This document shows positions 1 to 9,307 of a stretch of DNA of 47,685 nt, piece after piece (positions within the stretch are counted from its first letter, which is position 1; the number at the start of each line of letters is the position of its first letter). The notes beneath the pieces are model-generated. The model did no database searches. It was not told where the DNA came from and saw only the letters and a program-made list of their open reading frames with translations. The position numbers were made by a program, and so were the translations under genes. Source of the DNA: Bryobacterales bacterium (GTDB taxonomy: Bacteria > Acidobacteriota > Terriglobia > Bryobacterales > Bryobacteraceae). The stretch lies in contig PLDF01000155.1 in the NCBI GenBank assembly GCA_003135055.1, positions 219-47,903 on the forward strand. The letters run 5' to 3'.

Positions 1-2044
1 TGTAATGAACGTTGTCATAGGCGATGGAAAGGATAGCGCCGTCGTTGAGCAAAGCCAGCATCACGATCATCACCGCGGTCACAGGATAGAAATTAAACAC
101 CAGGATGGCCAGCGTCATGAAAAACAACACGCGCAAAGTTTCAGCGATGCGGTAGATGGCATAGCTATTCATTCGCTGGAAGATGCGGCGGCTTTCCTTG
201 ATCGCATCGATGATCACAGAGAGGCCGGGGGCGAGCAGCACAATGTCAGCCGCGGCGCGCGCCGTATCCGTCGCGCCGGAAACGGCGATGCCGCAATCCG
301 CCTTCTTGAGCGCCGGGGCGTCGTTCACGCCATCTCCGGTCATGCCAACGATATGGCCGCGTTGCTGCAGGACATCCACGATGTGGAATTTATGTTCCGG
401 AAATACCTGCGCGAAACCGTCGGCTTTTTCAATTGATTCCGCCGCCTGCGCTGTCTCGTGATGCTTGATATCGCCCAATCCGCTGGCGTCGAGGATATTT
501 GCGCCCATCCCCAGTTGCCTGGCGGTTTCCTTGGCGATCGCCATTTGATCGCCGGTCACCATCTTCACGCTGACACCCATCTGACGGGCGCTCGCGATGG
601 TGGCTTTGGCCTGGGGGCGAACCTGATCGAACATGGGCAGCACGCCCACGATGCGCCATTTGTTTTCTTCGTCGGCTCGGGCTACGCCTAATGACCGATA
701 GCCCTTAGCCGCGAAATCGTTGACGGCCTTTTCAACTGCGTCCTTCGCCTCGCCGGCATTAGTGGACATCTTGAGAATTACCTGGGGCGCTCCCTTGGCC
801 ACCCAGAATTGCTTTCCGTCCGCGCCTTTCACCGTTGCTTCGGTGCGCTTGTGTACCGGATCGAACGGCTGAAAATGGAGCACCTGGCAGGCCTTGAGAG
901 TCTTTGCGTCCTTGACTCCACCAATCACCGCAAGGTCGATCGTGTCCTTATCTTCGGCGCGGGAGGCAAGCGCGGCGAAGAGGATGACTTGGTCGGCTGT
1001 AATTCCTTGCAGCATGAATGGATCGCCCAGTGTCAGTTTGTTCAGAGTCAGCGTACCGGTCTTATCGGAACAAATGATGTCCACGCCGGCCAGTTCTTCG
1101 ATCGCCGATAGGCGAGTAATAATGGCCTGCTTCTTCGCGAGAAGCCGGGCGCCCACTGCCATGGTCACCGACAGTACGGTGGGCATAGCCACAGGAATCG
1201 CGGCCACCAGTAGCACCAGCGCAAACTCCAGCGTGCCCATAACCGGATCGTGCCGGAAGAGCGCGATGGCGACGATCAGCATCACCAGTACCACCGCGAG
1301 AACAATCAGGTAATCGCCGATCTTCAGCACAGCTTTCTGGAAATGGCTGACCGATTCCGGACCCTGCACCATCTGCGCGGTCTTGCCGAAGTAGGTATTC
1401 GTACCCGTCGCGTATACCATACCTTCGCTTTCGCCCTGGCGGATGATGGATCCCGAGAATATCGCGTCGCCCGGCTTTTTTTCGGCGGGCAAGGATTCGC
1501 CTGTCAGCGCGGACTGGTCCACTTCCACCGGGTCGCCCGGCAGCAGGCGCGCGTCGGCCGGGACAATGTCGCCCAGTTTAAGGCGGATGACGTCGCCCGG
1601 CACTAATTCCTTGGCCGAAGGGTCGGTCCATTTCCCGTCGCGTTTGACTTTGGCTTTGATCGCCAATTGTTTCCTGAGTGCGGCGATCGCATTGCCCGCC
1701 TGGTGTTCTTCCCAGAACCCGACGACCGCATTGGACAACAGCAGGAGCAGGATGATGAAGAAATCCGGCCAGTGCCGAACCACACCCGACAAAATCACCG
1801 CCCCTTCGATCATCCATGGAATCGGACCCCAAAAATATGTGAGGAATTTCAGATACGGGTTATCATTCTTCTCCGCAATCTCGTTAGGCCCATACTGAGT
1901 CAGCCGCTTCTTCGCCTCGTCCTCACTCAGCCCGTCCGGCGACGAGCCCAGCTTTTTCCGAAATTCCTCCATGGGAATCGATTTCAGGTTTTTCTGCGCA
2001 TCGGACTTCTCTCCCGACGGCTGCCCGTTCTGAGCTGGTTTCAT
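1..2044 (-). CDS. Plasma-membrane-type proton-efflux P-type ATPase (P3A), C-terminus cut by window edge
   Basis: This reads from an ATG at 2044 leftward off the window, so about 681 residues of a protein usually near 800 are present. The N-terminus has the cation-ATPase N-terminal domain (EEFRKKLGSSPDGLSEDEA), then paired membrane helices. The phosphorylation motif CSDKTGTLT has its aspartate near residue 327, and the hinge motif [20 protein letters not shown] lies near residue 567. That combination is typical of fungal, plant and bacterial H+-ATPases that use ATP to export protons. It starts 12 bp after the GH130 gene and is probably the last gene of the same operon. The substrate is assigned from family resemblance, not tested. 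Confidence 0.93.
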   Translation of the reverse strand, partial: MKPAQNGQPSGEKSDAQKNLKSIPMEEFRKKLGSSPDGLSEDEAKKRLTQYGPNEIAEKNDNPYLKFLTYFWGPIPWMIEGAVILSGVVRHWPDFFIILLLLLSNAVVGFWEEHQAGNAIAALRKQLAIKAKVKRDGKWTDPSAKELVPGDVIRLKLGDIVPADARLLPGDPVEVDQSALTGESLPAEKKPGDAIFSGSIIRQGESEGMVYATGTNTYFGKTAQMVQGPESVSHFQKAVLKIGDYLIVLAVVLVMLIVAIALFRHDPVMGTLEFALVLLVAAIPVAMPTVLSVTMAVGARLLAKKQAIITRLSAIEELAGVDIICSDKTGTLTLNKLTLGDPFMLQGITADQVILFAALASRAEDKDTIDLAVIGGVKDAKTLKACQVLHFQPFDPVHKRTEATVKGADGKQFWVAKGAPQVILKMSTNAGEAKDAVEKAVNDFAAKGYRSLGVARADEENKWRIVGVLPMFDQVRPQAKATIASARQMGVSVKMVTGDQMAIAKETARQLGMGANILDASGLGDIKHHETAQAAESIEKADGFAQVFPEHKFHIVDVLQQRGHIVGMTGDGVNDAPALKKADCGIAVSGATDTARAAADIVLLAPGLSVIIDAIKESRRIFQRMNSYAIYRIAETLRVLFFMTLAILVFNFYPVTAVMIVMLALLNDGAILSIAYDNVHY

Positions 2045-2056
2045 AATGGCTATCCT

Positions 2057-3166
2057 TCAAATCCTTTCTTCCTGAGAATCGGCCGTGCCGCCTGACGGCA
2101 ATAATTCCGGCAGGTCGAGACGGGCCGCGCCAATCCGGCTGTCGGCCATACCGTAATAAACGTCGAAGCGGTCCGGCATTCCGATGTCGTCGCGCCGGTC
2201 GATGCCGGTCGGGAACACTACGTTCGCCACGGTCCCGTCGCGTTCCTGTGGCAGCGACGGCGTGAGCACCGGTTCCACCGAACGATAACGAATCACTTGG
2301 GGATGCTGCTCCGAGAGCACCATCACTCCAGCCGAGTAGCAAAGCGGGTGCGAACTCTTGCTCGTCTGCGCCAATTCGCTCACCCCGTGATAGACGATCA
2401 GCCAGCCGTGCCGAGTCAGGATGGGCGGAGTGCCCCCGCCGATCTTCAGCCGTTCCCACGGCGACACCGGAGTCGCCAGCCGGTGATGAGAGGCGAACTT
2501 ACCGAGACAGTCCGACTCATGGCCGTCCGTGGCTATTGGGCAATAGGAAATCCAGATGCTTTCGCGGTGGATATCTACATCGCGCGACTTAGGGTGACAC
2601 GCGATTTCCTCCGGACGAGTGCCGGGAAAAAGCGGCCGGTGGACGATCGCCAGTTCAGGGTGCCCGGATGGATTGGGAATGGCGATCGGAAATAGGCTGG
2701 CGTCCTTGTCATCCACGCCGTCGAATTCAATGCCCTCAAACGGAACAAAACTTGCCAGGCCCAAACGCTTCCAGTGAAACAAATCTTTCGATATGGCCAA
2801 GGCGATCCGCGGGCCGTGCGCGGAGAATGCCGCATAAGCCATCAGGTAGTGCCCGAGCGGTTCCACAAAGGTCACCCGAGGATCTTCACAGCCACCGCCG
2901 CCGTTGGGCCGCAATTCGTAGTCGGCTTCCGGCTCCAGTGCGATGCCGAGCCGCTCCACGCCCGACGGATCGCCGGCTTGGTTGAACCGCACTCGCGCAA
3001 TGCCGATGCGCGAGTAATTCCCCTTCGCGACCAGCCGTGGAAAGAGGTAGAGCGCGCCATCCGGCCCGCGAACGGCCCCCGGATTCAGGACGCCCTCGGT
3101 TTCCCGATCGTCGCCGGGCTCCGGTTCCATGATGATTCCAAGGCGCTGTAACTGAAATCCACTCAC
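2057..3166 (-). CDS. GH130-family glycosidase / mannoside phosphorylase-like protein
   Basis: A 369-residue five-bladed beta-propeller type protein. Family GH130 contains phosphorylases and hydrolases acting on beta-mannosides. Visible motifs are NPGAVRGPDGALYLFPR near the N-terminus and GGGGCEDPRVTF near residue 93, where the aspartate of EDPR is the family's catalytic acid. The start is GTG, whose GTGA overlaps the stop of the upstream phosphomannomutase-like gene, so the two are translationally coupled. The neighbours manA and a phosphomannomutase-like HAD support a role in mannose or mannoside metabolism. Whether it is a phosphorylase or a hydrolase cannot be decided here. Confidence 0.85.
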   Translation of the reverse strand: MSGFQLQRLGIIMEPEPGDDRETEGVLNPGAVRGPDGALYLFPRLVAKGNYSRIGIARVRFNQAGDPSGVERLGIALEPEADYELRPNGGGGCEDPRVTFVEPLGHYLMAYAAFSAHGPRIALAISKDLFHWKRLGLASFVPFEGIEFDGVDDKDASLFPIAIPNPSGHPELAIVHRPLFPGTRPEEIACHPKSRDVDIHRESIWISYCPIATDGHESDCLGKFASHHRLATPVSPWERLKIGGGTPPILTRHGWLIVYHGVSELAQTSKSSHPLCYSAGVMVLSEQHPQVIRYRSVEPVLTPSLPQERDGTVANVVFPTGIDRRDDIGMPDRFDVYYGMADSRIGAARLDLPELLPSGGTADSQEERI

Positions 3167-3933
3167 GAATTCACCGCTTCCTGACCGCGATCCGACAAAC
3201 AGGCGATGGCTGTTTCGATAGTCCGTTTAGTCTCATGAGGTCCCTGAACGCGGATAGAAACCACGCCGGCTTGTTCCGCCGGGTAGTCGTTTCCACCGGG
3301 GAACAGGGCGTCGCCGACGAAAATCATCTCTTTCAGCGAAATGCCGAGAACGTCTTTCAGTTTCCCGATTCCGTAGGCCTTGTCTATGCCGGGTTTAGTA
3401 ACATCAATGGATGTCGCGCCACCCATTCGAACGGAAAACTCGGGGATCAATTTGTCGACGATCGACTTGATCTTCTTTCGCTTGGCGAAATCGGGATCCC
3501 ATTTCTTTTTTTCGTCCAAGGGAGCCTGCTGTCCTAATGCGGAATAGGTGATCTGGCTTCCGCGGTCCTCAATTGTTTCTCCCCAGTGCTTTTCGACCTT
3601 GAAGCCCGCCTCATCAATCGCCTTCTTCAGCGAGGTGACGATCTTCGCCTTTTCGTCCGGCGTGAAATCTTCCGAGTAGATCTTCCGCCAATCTTTTAAG
3701 TAACGGAAGAACTTCGTCCCGCACGTGGGCAGGATAGACAGATTGCTCAGGAGCGTGCCAGCGGGAAGTTTTGAAATTACCTGGTTTTCAAACTGCTGCC
3801 AGTCTCCTCCGGAAATGACAGCCACTTTGACAATGCCGATGAGGTCGTGCAGCAGGCGCGACATCTCGGGGTCGATAGGCGATTTACTCTCGGCTAATGT
3901 ACCGTCCAGATCGAAAACCATTAGTTTCTTCAT
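3163..3933 (-). CDS. HAD-IIB phosphatase resembling eukaryotic-type phosphomannomutase
   Basis: I choose the ATG at 3933 (MKKLMVFDLDGTLAESKSP), which gives 256 residues. A longer upstream reading is open but would overlap manA by more than 50 bases. The nucleophile motif is D8-L-D10-G-T. VISGGDWQQFENQ resembles the VGGSDFEKVQEQL region of PMM enzymes, and the C-terminal GDALFPGGNDY matches the GDK..PGGNDHE metal-binding loop. Family knowledge suggests mannose-6-phosphate to mannose-1-phosphate conversion or sugar-phosphate hydrolysis. The ATGA overlap with manA upstream and the GTGA overlap with the GH130 gene downstream tie the three genes into one mannose module. Confidence 0.82.
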   Translation of the reverse strand: MKKLMVFDLDGTLAESKSPIDPEMSRLLHDLIGIVKVAVISGGDWQQFENQVISKLPAGTLLSNLSILPTCGTKFFRYLKDWRKIYSEDFTPDEKAKIVTSLKKAIDEAGFKVEKHWGETIEDRGSQITYSALGQQAPLDEKKKWDPDFAKRKKIKSIVDKLIPEFSVRMGGATSIDVTKPGIDKAYGIGKLKDVLGISLKEMIFVGDALFPGGNDYPAEQAGVVSIRVQGPHETKRTIETAIACLSDRGQEAVNS

Positions 3934-4964
3934 TCGGGTATCGCAATCTCCAACGCGGTTACTGCGCCTCGCGGCTCGAAAGTGCATTCTCCAATCGCCG
4001 CCGGCAGCAGATATACGTCGCCTTTTGCGACGGGATAAGTGGCGCCGCCGTGCTCGACCTCGCCCGCGCCCTCAATGCATACCAGCACTCCGGGTACGCC
4101 TGGTGCGCCAACCGAAAACGGCGTTTCCGAGCGCAGGCGCGACAGCCGGAACTTGTCACAGTGAAAGAGTCTTTCGCGCAGCACTGGGGTAGTCTGCTCG
4201 GTCACCGGCGCCGCCGGACCGCCCGCAGACTCGCCAAAATCAATGCAGGCAAGCGCTTGATCGACCTGGAGTGCGCGCGGCTTGCCTGTCTTCGCGTCGA
4301 CATGGTTCCAGTCATATAAGCGAAATGTCACGTCGCTGTTCTGCTGGATCTCGAATACGACGATGTCGCCACCTAGAGAGTGAACCGTCCCGGCCGGAAG
4401 GAAAAAGGCGTCGCCGGGCTTGGGAGCGTAAGATGCGAGGCGGTCCGCCAAATCACCATTCGCGAGCGCCTGACGAAGGACGGTCTCGGTGGCGCCTGGC
4501 CTCAGTCCCGCATAGACTCTGCTTTTTGCCCCGGCCTCCAGCACCACCCATGCTTCGGTCTTGCCGGTCTCACCAGGGGGCAGAAGGTCCGTATGCGCAT
4601 CCGAGGGGTGTACCTGCACCGAGAGCATTTCCCGCGCGTCGAGGAACTTCAGCAGGAGAGGGAATCGCCGGAATGGCCCCGCCAACCTTCCCATCACCTG
4701 TTCGGGAAATTCTGCCAGCAGTTCGCCGATCGTCCGCCCATTGAGCGGTCCATCCGCGACGCGGCTCGCATGGTCTTCGCGGTCGCTCAGCACCCACGCT
4801 TCGCCAATGGGGCCGTCGGGCAGCGGTGCGGTGAGCAAGCCGGCCAAACTCCGGCCGCCCCACAGCCGATATTGATAGATCGGGGCGAATCGGAGTGGAT
4901 AGAGAACCGTCTGGCTGACGGGCGGAGCATCGTTTCGATGCCCCAACTGCGCGCCGCCGCTCAT
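3930..4964 (-). CDS. manA: Mannose-6-phosphate isomerase, class I (short bacterial form)
   Basis: A 344-residue cupin enzyme that interconverts mannose-6-phosphate and fructose-6-phosphate with a bound zinc. Visible motifs are LWGGRSL near the N-terminus, the metal-binding QVHPSD near residue 117, GKTEAW, the PAGTVHSLG cupin strand, and EIQQNSDVTFRLYDW. The length fits the YvyI/PMI short type. The ATG overlaps the stop of the ribosome-hibernation gene (ATGA), and its own stop overlaps the next start. It feeds mannose into the fructose-phosphate pool used by the aldolase and phosphoketolase encoded upstream in the cluster. Confidence 0.95.
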   Translation of the reverse strand: MSGGAQLGHRNDAPPVSQTVLYPLRFAPIYQYRLWGGRSLAGLLTAPLPDGPIGEAWVLSDREDHASRVADGPLNGRTIGELLAEFPEQVMGRLAGPFRRFPLLLKFLDAREMLSVQVHPSDAHTDLLPPGETGKTEAWVVLEAGAKSRVYAGLRPGATETVLRQALANGDLADRLASYAPKPGDAFFLPAGTVHSLGGDIVVFEIQQNSDVTFRLYDWNHVDAKTGKPRALQVDQALACIDFGESAGGPAAPVTEQTTPVLRERLFHCDKFRLSRLRSETPFSVGAPGVPGVLVCIEGAGEVEHGGATYPVAKGDVYLLPAAIGECTFEPRGAVTALEIAIPE

Positions 4965-5323
4965 ACATCCTCAGTGAGCAGCGGCCCGGCAGGGTCGGTT
5001 CGGTGACGCTTCTGATGGCTCAGCCGGCCCAGAGCGCTCTCGATTAGCCTCGCAAGCTTATGCGCAGCGCCGGAGACCGCTTCGTCAACGGTAGCTGCGT
5101 GGTCGGTTACAGCGACAGGCTGTCGGCCCTCGATGCGCGCTTCCATGACGCAGCGCTTATCGTTGGGCGTGCTCTTGTGGCTACTCTCGTCGCTGAGATG
5201 AATCTCTACTCGCGTGATGTGATCGGAAAATTGGCTCAAGGCGCTCTCGACGACGCTACTGACCTGGGCGGCCAGCGCCTCGCGCCCCGCGATGTTATGG
5301 TCTGCATTAAATTCGATCTGCAA
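4961..5323 (-). CDS. HPF/RaiA-type ribosome hibernation factor (short form)
   Basis: 120 residues with the beta-alpha-beta-beta-beta-alpha pattern of the sigma-54-modulation / ribosome-associated inhibitor family. It begins MQIEFNADHNIAGREAL, with a central VEIHLSDES strand and a final helix VDEAVSGAAHKLARLIESAL. Members bind the 30S decoding region and silence ribosomes in stationary phase or energy stress. It lacks the long C-terminal dimerisation domain of HPF-long. It is coupled by ATGA to manA. Its place among fermentation and pump genes suggests the cluster is switched on in starvation or low oxygen. Confidence 0.82.
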   Translation of the reverse strand: MQIEFNADHNIAGREALAAQVSSVVESALSQFSDHITRVEIHLSDESSHKSTPNDKRCVMEARIEGRQPVAVTDHAATVDEAVSGAAHKLARLIESALGRLSHQKRHRTDPAGPLLTEDV

Positions 5324-5341
5324 TGCGTTCTCCTTTTGTAA

Positions 5342-5566
5342 CTACCTTCCCCTGACGTCCGACATCGGCTGCCGACGAAGGCCGCTGGGGAAAAACGACA
5401 AATCATCGCTCAGAACATAGATCGCGATAGCTGCCAAACAGAAAAACAGCGCGACCCAGACGCGCCAATCACGATGCGCCCCCTTCCAGTAAGGGCGCCG
5501 GGCCTGATGAACACGTTCGCGCTCTGGCCCTTCGTTTCCTGGGTGACCGTAGTTACCCTCGTTCAT
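5342..5566 (-). CDS. Small single-span membrane protein
   Basis: 74 residues. It has a charged N-terminal half rich in Arg, Glu and His, one hydrophobic helix at about residues 35-53 (VWVALFFCLAAIAIYVL), then a short polar tail. I recognise no family. It lies 18 bp before the ribosome-hibernation gene and 24 bp after the aldolase stop, with no room for a separate promoter, so it belongs to the same transcription unit. Confidence 0.6.
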   Translation of the reverse strand: MNEGNYGHPGNEGPERERVHQARRPYWKGAHRDWRVWVALFFCLAAIAIYVLSDDLSFFPSGLRRQPMSDVRGR

Positions 5567-5590
5567 TAGTTTTCATTCCTTCCTTGCTCG

Positions 5591-6649
5591 CTATGCCGCG
5601 GGTTTCGCTACTTGTGCGATAGTTGCCGGCGTTCTTTCCATCGCAGCATCGTATTCGCCGCGTCGCGCCGCCCGACTGCACCTCGCGCGATGATTCAAAG
5701 CTTGCTGCGCCGCCACCACATTGGAGTCTTTGCCTCGCCAAATCTCCAAAGCCGGCTGTTGGATGGCGCGGGCAGACGAAAACGCCAACTCCCAAGGCAT
5801 CCGCGACTTGAATCTGACATTCATAGCGTTCAAACGCTCCGAAGCCAGCTCAGCGGGTTGGCCGCCCGACAAAAACGCAATTCCCGGAACGGCGGCGGGG
5901 ACGGAGCGCAGCAGACAGTGCACCGTGGCGTCGACCACAGCGTCCGCCGATTCTTGCTGGGGGCAGGTGAGTCCCGGAAGAGCTATGTTAGGCTTCAGGA
6001 TCATACCCTCCAGCATTACGCCTTGACCGTGGAGTTGGCTGAAAACCGTTCGCAAAGCCTCTTCCGTGACTTGGCAGCAGCGCTCCAGAGTATGCTGGCC
6101 CTCCATAAGGACTTCCGGTTCGACGACAGGGACAAGTCCGGCTTCCTGACACAATGCGGCATAACGGGCCAATGCCTGCGCGTTGGCCTCGATACAACCG
6201 CGGCTGGGATTGCCCTCGCCCAGCGCGATTACAGCGCGCCACTTTGCAAACCGGGCGCCCATCTGAAAATATTCAGACAGACGTTCGCGCAATCCATCCA
6301 GGCCCTCGGTGATCTTCTCTCCGGGATGACCTGCCAAATCCTTCGCTCCAGTGTCGACTTTGATACCGGGAATGATTCCCGCATCGGCGATGACATTGAT
6401 AAAAGGAGTGCCATCTTTCTTCCGCTGGCGGATCGTCTCATCGTAGAGAATCGCGCCACTAATGGAGTCCCCAAGACCGGGCGTGGTCACAATCAATTCG
6501 CGATAGGCGCGCCGGGCCTCCTCGGTCTGGGGAATGCCCAGCTTGGCGAATCGTTTGTTGCAAGTTGGATTACTTTCATCCATCGCCAGCAGTCCTTTGC
6601 CGCCCGCGACCATTTTCTTCGCGGTGTCTATCAGCTCTTGCGTATTCAT
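5591..6649 (-). CDS. fba: Class I fructose-bisphosphate aldolase
   Basis: 352 residues from the ATG at 6649, preceded by an AAGGA ribosome-binding site. The upstream open frame is ignored because family homology begins at MNTQELIDTAKKMV. It is the animal/plant-type Schiff-base aldolase, cleaving fructose-1,6-bisphosphate to dihydroxyacetone phosphate and glyceraldehyde-3-phosphate. The motifs are LLAMDESNPTCNKRF, a GILYDET-like AILYDET, and the active-site lysine K219 in MILKPNIALPG. The extended C-terminus is Ala/Arg-rich. A 221-bp spacer separates it from the phosphoketolase gene, so it may begin a second transcription unit. Confidence 0.95.
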   Translation of the reverse strand: MNTQELIDTAKKMVAGGKGLLAMDESNPTCNKRFAKLGIPQTEEARRAYRELIVTTPGLGDSISGAILYDETIRQRKKDGTPFINVIADAGIIPGIKVDTGAKDLAGHPGEKITEGLDGLRERLSEYFQMGARFAKWRAVIALGEGNPSRGCIEANAQALARYAALCQEAGLVPVVEPEVLMEGQHTLERCCQVTEEALRTVFSQLHGQGVMLEGMILKPNIALPGLTCPQQESADAVVDATVHCLLRSVPAAVPGIAFLSGGQPAELASERLNAMNVRFKSRMPWELAFSSARAIQQPALEIWRGKDSNVVAAQQALNHRARCSRAARRGEYDAAMERTPATIAQVAKPAA

Positions 6650-6870
6650 TTTGGGTTCCTTGATTTGCTTCCAAGCACGTCGATGTCCAGCGCCCAAAGT
6701 TCGGGGAGCATAGACTCCGCGATCGAGAGTGAATTGTCCTTGAACGGGTGGATCAGCCGCCGCATGGGTTCACCGCCCTCACGGCCCAAGGGAGTAGACG
6801 GCCGCGGAAGTATCCGCGGCCGCCCCTCTCGCGCAACGCCATCTCAATCAACCGCAGTACCGTCGCGGTG

Positions 6871-9291
6871 TCATTTCTTCCATTTCCAATCGCGGATTTC
6901 GGGCATGTCTTCGCCGTGCTTGTCGATGTAGTGCTTGTGCTCGATGAGCTTGTCCTGCATCGTCTGCTTCAGATACGCTCCCTTGGAGCCCAAATGTGGC
7001 ACGCGGTCCACCACGTCCTGCACCAGGTGGAAGCGGTCCAGGTCGTTCTGCACCCTCATGTCGAAGGCCGTCGTGATGGTACCCTCTTCCTTGTAACCCC
7101 GGACATGCAGATTGCGGTTCGTACGGCGGTAGGTCAAGCGGTGGACCAGCCATGGGTATCCATGGAATCCAAAGACGATGTGTTTGTCTTTGGTGAACAG
7201 CGAATCATAGTCCGTATCTTTCAAACCATGCGGGTGCTCGCTGCTGGACTGTAACTTCATTAAGTCGACAACATTGATCACGCGAATTTTCAGATCGGGC
7301 AGATGCTGTCGAAGGATGGAAACGGCGGCCAGTATCTCCAGCGTGGGGGTGTCACCGCAACAGGCCATCACTACGTCCGGCTCGGCGGCATCCTGGTCGT
7401 TGCTGGCCCATTGCCAAATGCCGATTCCCTCGGTGCAGTGCACCACAGCGGCGTCCATGGTCAGCCATTGCGGCAAGGCGTGTTTGCCTGCCACCACCAC
7501 GTTGACATAATTCCGGCTGCGCAGGCAGTGATCGAAGACCGACAACAGACAGTTGGCGTCGGGCGGCAGATATACGCGCACAATGTCCGCCTTCTTGTTG
7601 ATCACATGGTCGAGGAAACCTGGGTCCTGATGCGTGAATCCGTTGTGATCCTGCTGCCACACGTGGGAGGCAAGCAGATAGTTCAGTGACGAGATTTTCC
7701 GCCGCCAGGGCAGCTCGAGACATACCTTCAGCCACTTGGCGTGTTGGCTGAACATTGAGTCCACGATACGAATGAAGGCCTCATAGCTGTTGAATAGCCC
7801 GTGGCGCCCGGTCAGTAAGTATCCTTCCAGCCAGCCCTCGCACTGGTGCTCGCTGAGCATCGAATCCAGCACGCGTCCCGCAGGCGCGAGGAATTCGTCA
7901 TTCTTCACTCTTCGAGCGTCCCACTGCCTGTTGGTAACTTCGAATACCGCGCCCAAGAGATTCGAAAGCGTCTCATCGGGACCGAACACGCGGAAATTAC
8001 GCTGGTCCTGATTCAGCTTGGCCACATCTCTCAGGAAGCTACCCAAAACGAGCGTATCCTGGCCAGTTACCGCGCCGGGCGAGGGCACATTCACGGCATG
8101 GACGCAGAAATCCGGCATTCGCAAGTCTCGCAATAGAATGCCGCCATTGGCGTGCGGATTGGCGCCCATCCGCCGGTCGCCTTTAGGGGCCAGTTCGGCC
8201 AATTCCGGCATCAGCCGGCCGTTTTCGTCGAATAACTCCTCGGCCTTGTAGCTCTTCATCCAGCTTTCCAGCTGCTTGACATGATCCGGGTGGTCGGCAT
8301 CCACCAACAGCGGCACCTGGTGCGCCCGGAAAGTGCCCTCGACTTGCAGGCCGTCGACGACCTTCGGTCCAGTCCAACCTTTGGGCGACCTCAGCACGAT
8401 CATGGGCCAACGCGGCCGCGTTGTGTCATTGTTCTTCCGCGCGTTGCTTTGGATTTGCCGGATGTCCTCAATGGCCGTTTCCATGGTGGCGGCCATCAGT
8501 TGATGCATCGTTTCGGGGTCGTCACCTTCCACAAAGTGGGGCGTCCAACCGCAGCCCTGGAAGAACTGCTCCAATTCCTCATGCTCGATGCGGGCCAGCA
8601 CGGTAGGATTACTGATTTTGTAGCCGTTGAGGTGCAGAATGGGCAGCACGGCGCCGTCAGTCATCGGGTCGAGAAACTTGTTGGACTGCCAGGCAGTCGC
8701 CAGGGGGCCGGTTTCGGATTCACCGTCGCCAATCACACAGGCGACGATCAGGCCTGGGTTGTCGAAGGCGGCGCCGAAAGCATGGCTGAGCGAGTAGCCC
8801 AGTTCGCCGCCTTCGTGAATCGACCCCGGCGTAGTGGGCGCAACATGGCTGGAAATTCCGCCGGGGAACGAGAACTGTTTGAATAGCTCCTTGAGACCAG
8901 CTTCGTTCTGAGTGACGTTCGGATAGACTTCACTCCAGGTGCCTTCAAGGTAAACGTTACCCACAATCGCTGGTCCGCCATGCCCGGGACCGGCTACATA
9001 GAACATATCCAAGTCGTACTTCCTGATCACTCTATTTAGGTGGACATAGATGAAATTTTGACCTGGCGTGGTACCCCAATGCCCCACTACTAACGGTTTT
9101 ACGTGAGATAGTTTCAGCGGCTCCTTTAGCAGCGGATTGTCATAAAGATAAATCTGCCCGACTGACAGATAGTTAGCGGCGCGCCAATAAGAATTGATCT
9201 TATAGAGCAGCTCCGGCGTAAGTGTGTTGGCATGAATGGCTGGAACCTCGGCCTCTTCAACGTTGGGTTTGTGGAGCGCTTGTGTTTTCAT
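6871..9291 (-). CDS. xfp: Xylulose-5-phosphate / fructose-6-phosphate phosphoketolase
   Basis: 806 residues, full family length. This thiamine-diphosphate enzyme splits xylulose-5-P or fructose-6-P with phosphate to acetyl-phosphate plus a C3 or C4 sugar phosphate. Motifs include [24 protein letters not shown], the TPP/Mg motif [14 protein letters not shown], and SPKGWTGPK. It starts 16 bp after the copper-ATPase gene. With ackA two genes upstream it makes a phosphoketolase-acetate kinase shunt that yields ATP from acetyl-phosphate without oxygen. No phosphotransacetylase is visible in the window. Confidence 0.97.
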   Translation of the reverse strand: MKTQALHKPNVEEAEVPAIHANTLTPELLYKINSYWRAANYLSVGQIYLYDNPLLKEPLKLSHVKPLVVGHWGTTPGQNFIYVHLNRVIRKYDLDMFYVAGPGHGGPAIVGNVYLEGTWSEVYPNVTQNEAGLKELFKQFSFPGGISSHVAPTTPGSIHEGGELGYSLSHAFGAAFDNPGLIVACVIGDGESETGPLATAWQSNKFLDPMTDGAVLPILHLNGYKISNPTVLARIEHEELEQFFQGCGWTPHFVEGDDPETMHQLMAATMETAIEDIRQIQSNARKNNDTTRPRWPMIVLRSPKGWTGPKVVDGLQVEGTFRAHQVPLLVDADHPDHVKQLESWMKSYKAEELFDENGRLMPELAELAPKGDRRMGANPHANGGILLRDLRMPDFCVHAVNVPSPGAVTGQDTLVLGSFLRDVAKLNQDQRNFRVFGPDETLSNLLGAVFEVTNRQWDARRVKNDEFLAPAGRVLDSMLSEHQCEGWLEGYLLTGRHGLFNSYEAFIRIVDSMFSQHAKWLKVCLELPWRRKISSLNYLLASHVWQQDHNGFTHQDPGFLDHVINKKADIVRVYLPPDANCLLSVFDHCLRSRNYVNVVVAGKHALPQWLTMDAAVVHCTEGIGIWQWASNDQDAAEPDVVMACCGDTPTLEILAAVSILRQHLPDLKIRVINVVDLMKLQSSSEHPHGLKDTDYDSLFTKDKHIVFGFHGYPWLVHRLTYRRTNRNLHVRGYKEEGTITTAFDMRVQNDLDRFHLVQDVVDRVPHLGSKGAYLKQTMQDKLIEHKHYIDKHGEDMPEIRDWKWKK

Positions 9292-9307
9292 TAGTTCGAT
9301 CTCAAAA

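Noticed and set aside
5612..6931. A 439-codon plus-strand open frame
   Set aside because: It is antisense to the class I aldolase, whose active-site motifs are clear; the plus-strand translation has no family features.
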